Positions 13,738 to 15,015 of a DNA stretch of 15,015 nucleotides are shown here, piece by piece. Position numbers and translations under genes: made by a program. Each line of letters begins with the position of its first letter. Within the stretch, counting starts at the first letter, position 1. Source of the stretch: CAZMNF01 sp964567595 (GTDB taxonomy: Bacteria > Bipolaricaulota > Bipolaricaulia > RBG-16-55-9). The stretch is from the NCBI GenBank assembly GCA_964567595.1, contig CAZMNF010000046.1:1-15015 (forward strand). The letters run 5' to 3'. The notes under the pieces were generated by a model, which worked only from the letters and a program-made list of their open reading frames with translations, was not told where the DNA came from and ran no database searches.

Positions 13738-14889
13738 ATGCAACGACGAACGCTCGGCCTGATCCTCATCGTGCTCGCGCTTGCCGCGTTCCAGGGCGGC
13801 GCGCAAGCTCCATCCGTAACGAACATCGACTTTCCCTCAATCGTCCCGAACAACACGACAGCTCAAGGCCAGATCACCTTCCGTGGATTCAGCTCCGACA
13901 TCGCCAAGGCCGAATTCTTCGTAGCGGACGGGCGCTACGAGCCCGTCACGCTCCCCGTCGAGGAGGCCGACTCCTTGGACGACGATCAGCTCCGGTTCGA
14001 GCTGCCGTGCACCTCCTACGCTCAAGAGATCACGCTGGCGGTTCGACTCGTGGACGAGTCGGGCCTGCGCAACGCGCCGCGCAAGTTCAGCTTCACCTGC
14101 GGCGAGCCGCCCCGCTACAATTTCGAATCCGAGCTCGCCGAGACCCGTCCCACCGAGCAGCAGATCCCGCTGAACGTTTTCATCCTGGACGACGGGGCCA
14201 ACACCTTGAGCGATGGGGCGATGTACGGGGCGGATTCGATGCTCGGCCTGCCTCGCCAGGAGGTCGTCCAAGCCCTCTACGACCAGATTGAGCCGGGCTT
14301 GAGCGGCATCTGGGACCAGTGTGGCATGGGGTTCGAGATCAACGGGGCTTGGGTCGCCCAACCTGAGGACATTCAAGTCTCGGGCCGGCCGTTGAGTGAC
14401 GCCATCTACGCGGAGGACGAGGACGGTCGCCGCGTCGTCCGTTATTCTGGCCAAACGGCCGAGGTCATGCGCAAGGCCACGCACGAGCTGTGGGAGGCGG
14501 CCCAGCAACAGACCGATCGCGCGTTCGAGGGGTTCAACGTCATCTTGATGGGCACGTCGATTGAAGCCCAGTGGCAGGGGAGCTGGCGCGCGATCGAGGG
14601 CTTCAGCGGCGGGACGTGGCCGAAGTTCGCGGTCGCGCGTTGGGGCGCGCTCTTGGATGGCGTCATGCCGAAGCAGACGCTCTCCACCCTCGCGCACGAG
14701 CTTGGTCACAACTTCAGCCTGGAGCACCCGGAACACTCGCCCGTCTCCGAAGTCCGCGCCGATGGCAACAACCTGATGAAGGGCTCCGGGGTCGCGCCCG
14801 AGCCGCGGGCCAACCTCTTGCCTGGCCAGTGCGACCGGGCGCAGCAAAAGCTCAGCAAGCTTCAGGCCCAGCTAGACGCCGCGCAGTAA
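13738..14889 (+). CDS. Secreted metzincin-like zinc metalloprotease under c-di-GMP riboswitch
   Basis: A 383-residue exported protein. Residues 1-24 are a Sec signal (MQRR, hydrophobic core LGLILIVLALAAF, small residues near GGAQA). Residues 26-125 look like a beta-sandwich (Ig-like) domain, with C91 and C121 placed for a disulfide. The C-terminal part contains LAHELGHNFSLEHP: H320, E321, H324 and H330 form the HExxHxxxxxH zinc site of metzincins, and NNLMKG (M347) 17 residues later could be the Met-turn. The glycine usual at the eighth motif position is Ser (S327). C195 and C365 may pair. The tail (362-383) is a short helix rich in Gln, Leu and Lys. I cannot assign a named peptidase family or substrate. 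The riboswitch predicts that protease output follows the motile/sessile second messenger, as for C. difficile PPEP-1. Confidence 0.82.
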   Translation: MQRRTLGLILIVLALAAFQGGAQAPSVTNIDFPSIVPNNTTAQGQITFRGFSSDIAKAEFFVADGRYEPVTLPVEEADSLDDDQLRFELPCTSYAQEITLAVRLVDESGLRNAPRKFSFTCGEPPRYNFESELAETRPTEQQIPLNVFILDDGANTLSDGAMYGADSMLGLPRQEVVQALYDQIEPGLSGIWDQCGMGFEINGAWVAQPEDIQVSGRPLSDAIYAEDEDGRRVVRYSGQTAEVMRKATHELWEAAQQQTDRAFEGFNVILMGTSIEAQWQGSWRAIEGFSGGTWPKFAVARWGALLDGVMPKQTLSTLAHELGHNFSLEHPEHSPVSEVRADGNNLMKGSGVAPEPRANLLPGQCDRAQQKLSKLQAQLDAAQ

Positions 14890-14931
14890 TCCACTCCCTG
14901 AGAGGGTTGTCGGGGTTGCCAGGAAAGCAAA

Positions 14932-14968
14932 CGGTGGCCGATGCCCCCATAATGAGCATCGACCACCG
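14932..14968. terminator. Strong hairpin, probable terminator between convergent genes
   Basis: Arms of 13 nt (CGGTGGCCGATGC at 14932-14944 and its near complement at 14956-14968) pair with one C-A mismatch around an 11-nt loop. On the minus strand it is followed by TTTGCTTT, on the plus strand by no T-tract. It therefore best terminates a minus-strand gene coming from the right, and may also serve the protease gene, whose stop is 43 nt upstream. Confidence 0.5.
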
Positions 14969-14990
14969 CTCAAGCCACAGCTCGAACTTA

Positions 14991-15014
14991 ACGACGATCG
15001 AGGTCAGTCGTCGT
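14991..15014. repeat. 7-bp inverted repeat at right edge
   Basis: ACGACGA (14991-14997) and TCGTCGT (15008-15014) pair around a 10-nt loop. On the minus strand the edge reads GAC GAC GAC TGA, which could be the acidic C-terminus and stop of a gene continuing beyond the window, but a few codons are too little to call. Confidence 0.25.
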
Positions 15015-15015
15015 C

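Noticed and set aside
13837..14847. 336-codon minus-strand frame opposite the protease
   Set aside because: The plus-strand frame has a signal peptide, zinc motif and riboswitch; the antisense frame has none.
1..15015. CRISPR array, insertion sequence, integrase or phage genes
   Set aside because: No spaced direct repeats, transposase or integrase motifs, or terminal inverted repeats were seen; the only long direct repeat is the ATPase P-loop coding segment.

Overview
The window is GC-rich, tightly packed bacterial DNA with nine protein-coding genes, one of them cut by the left edge. A class-I cyclic-di-GMP (GEMM-I) riboswitch, a Tat-type signal peptide and sigma70-like promoters show it is bacterial. 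The phylum cannot be fixed from the sequence. High GC, an apparently near-leaderless wecB mRNA and a compact HADH/enoyl-CoA hydratase fusion would suit a high-GC lineage such as Actinomycetota, Chloroflexota or Deinococcota, but that is inference.

Region 1 (1-3714, minus strand) is an overlapping operon read right to left: a lactate 2-monooxygenase-like flavoprotein, an alpha-methylacyl-CoA racemase-like enzyme, a 3-hydroxyacyl-CoA dehydrogenase paralog with altered active-site motifs, and the N-terminus of an acyl-CoA dehydrogenase. Across a 428-bp divergent spacer, region 2 (4085-6058, plus strand) is one large gene joining 3-hydroxyacyl-CoA dehydrogenase to enoyl-CoA hydratase. Together these look like a module for oxidising (probably branched or 2-hydroxylated) acyl-CoAs, with a palindromic operator candidate on the plus-strand promoter.

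Region 3 (6059-6424) lies between convergent genes. It holds a good promoter, an inverted repeat over its -35 and two hairpin-plus-T terminators about 125 nt downstream, so it may encode a small RNA.

Region 4 (6425-12402, minus strand) is a peptide/nickel-type ABC importer in an unusual arrangement: a Tat-secreted family-5 binding protein, then one 1092-residue polypeptide fusing a DppC-like permease to both ATPases (DppD- and DppF-like), then a separate DppB-like permease. The operon appears to begin with a hairpin-rich leader of about 158 nt.

Region 5 (12412-14889) contains wecB (UDP-GlcNAc 2-epimerase, minus strand). Divergent from it is a secreted metzincin-like zinc protease whose short 5' leader is almost entirely a c-di-GMP-I riboswitch. 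This is the most interesting unit in the window: a surface-sugar gene back to back with a second-messenger-controlled exoprotease. A strong hairpin after the protease suggests another minus-strand gene converges from the right.
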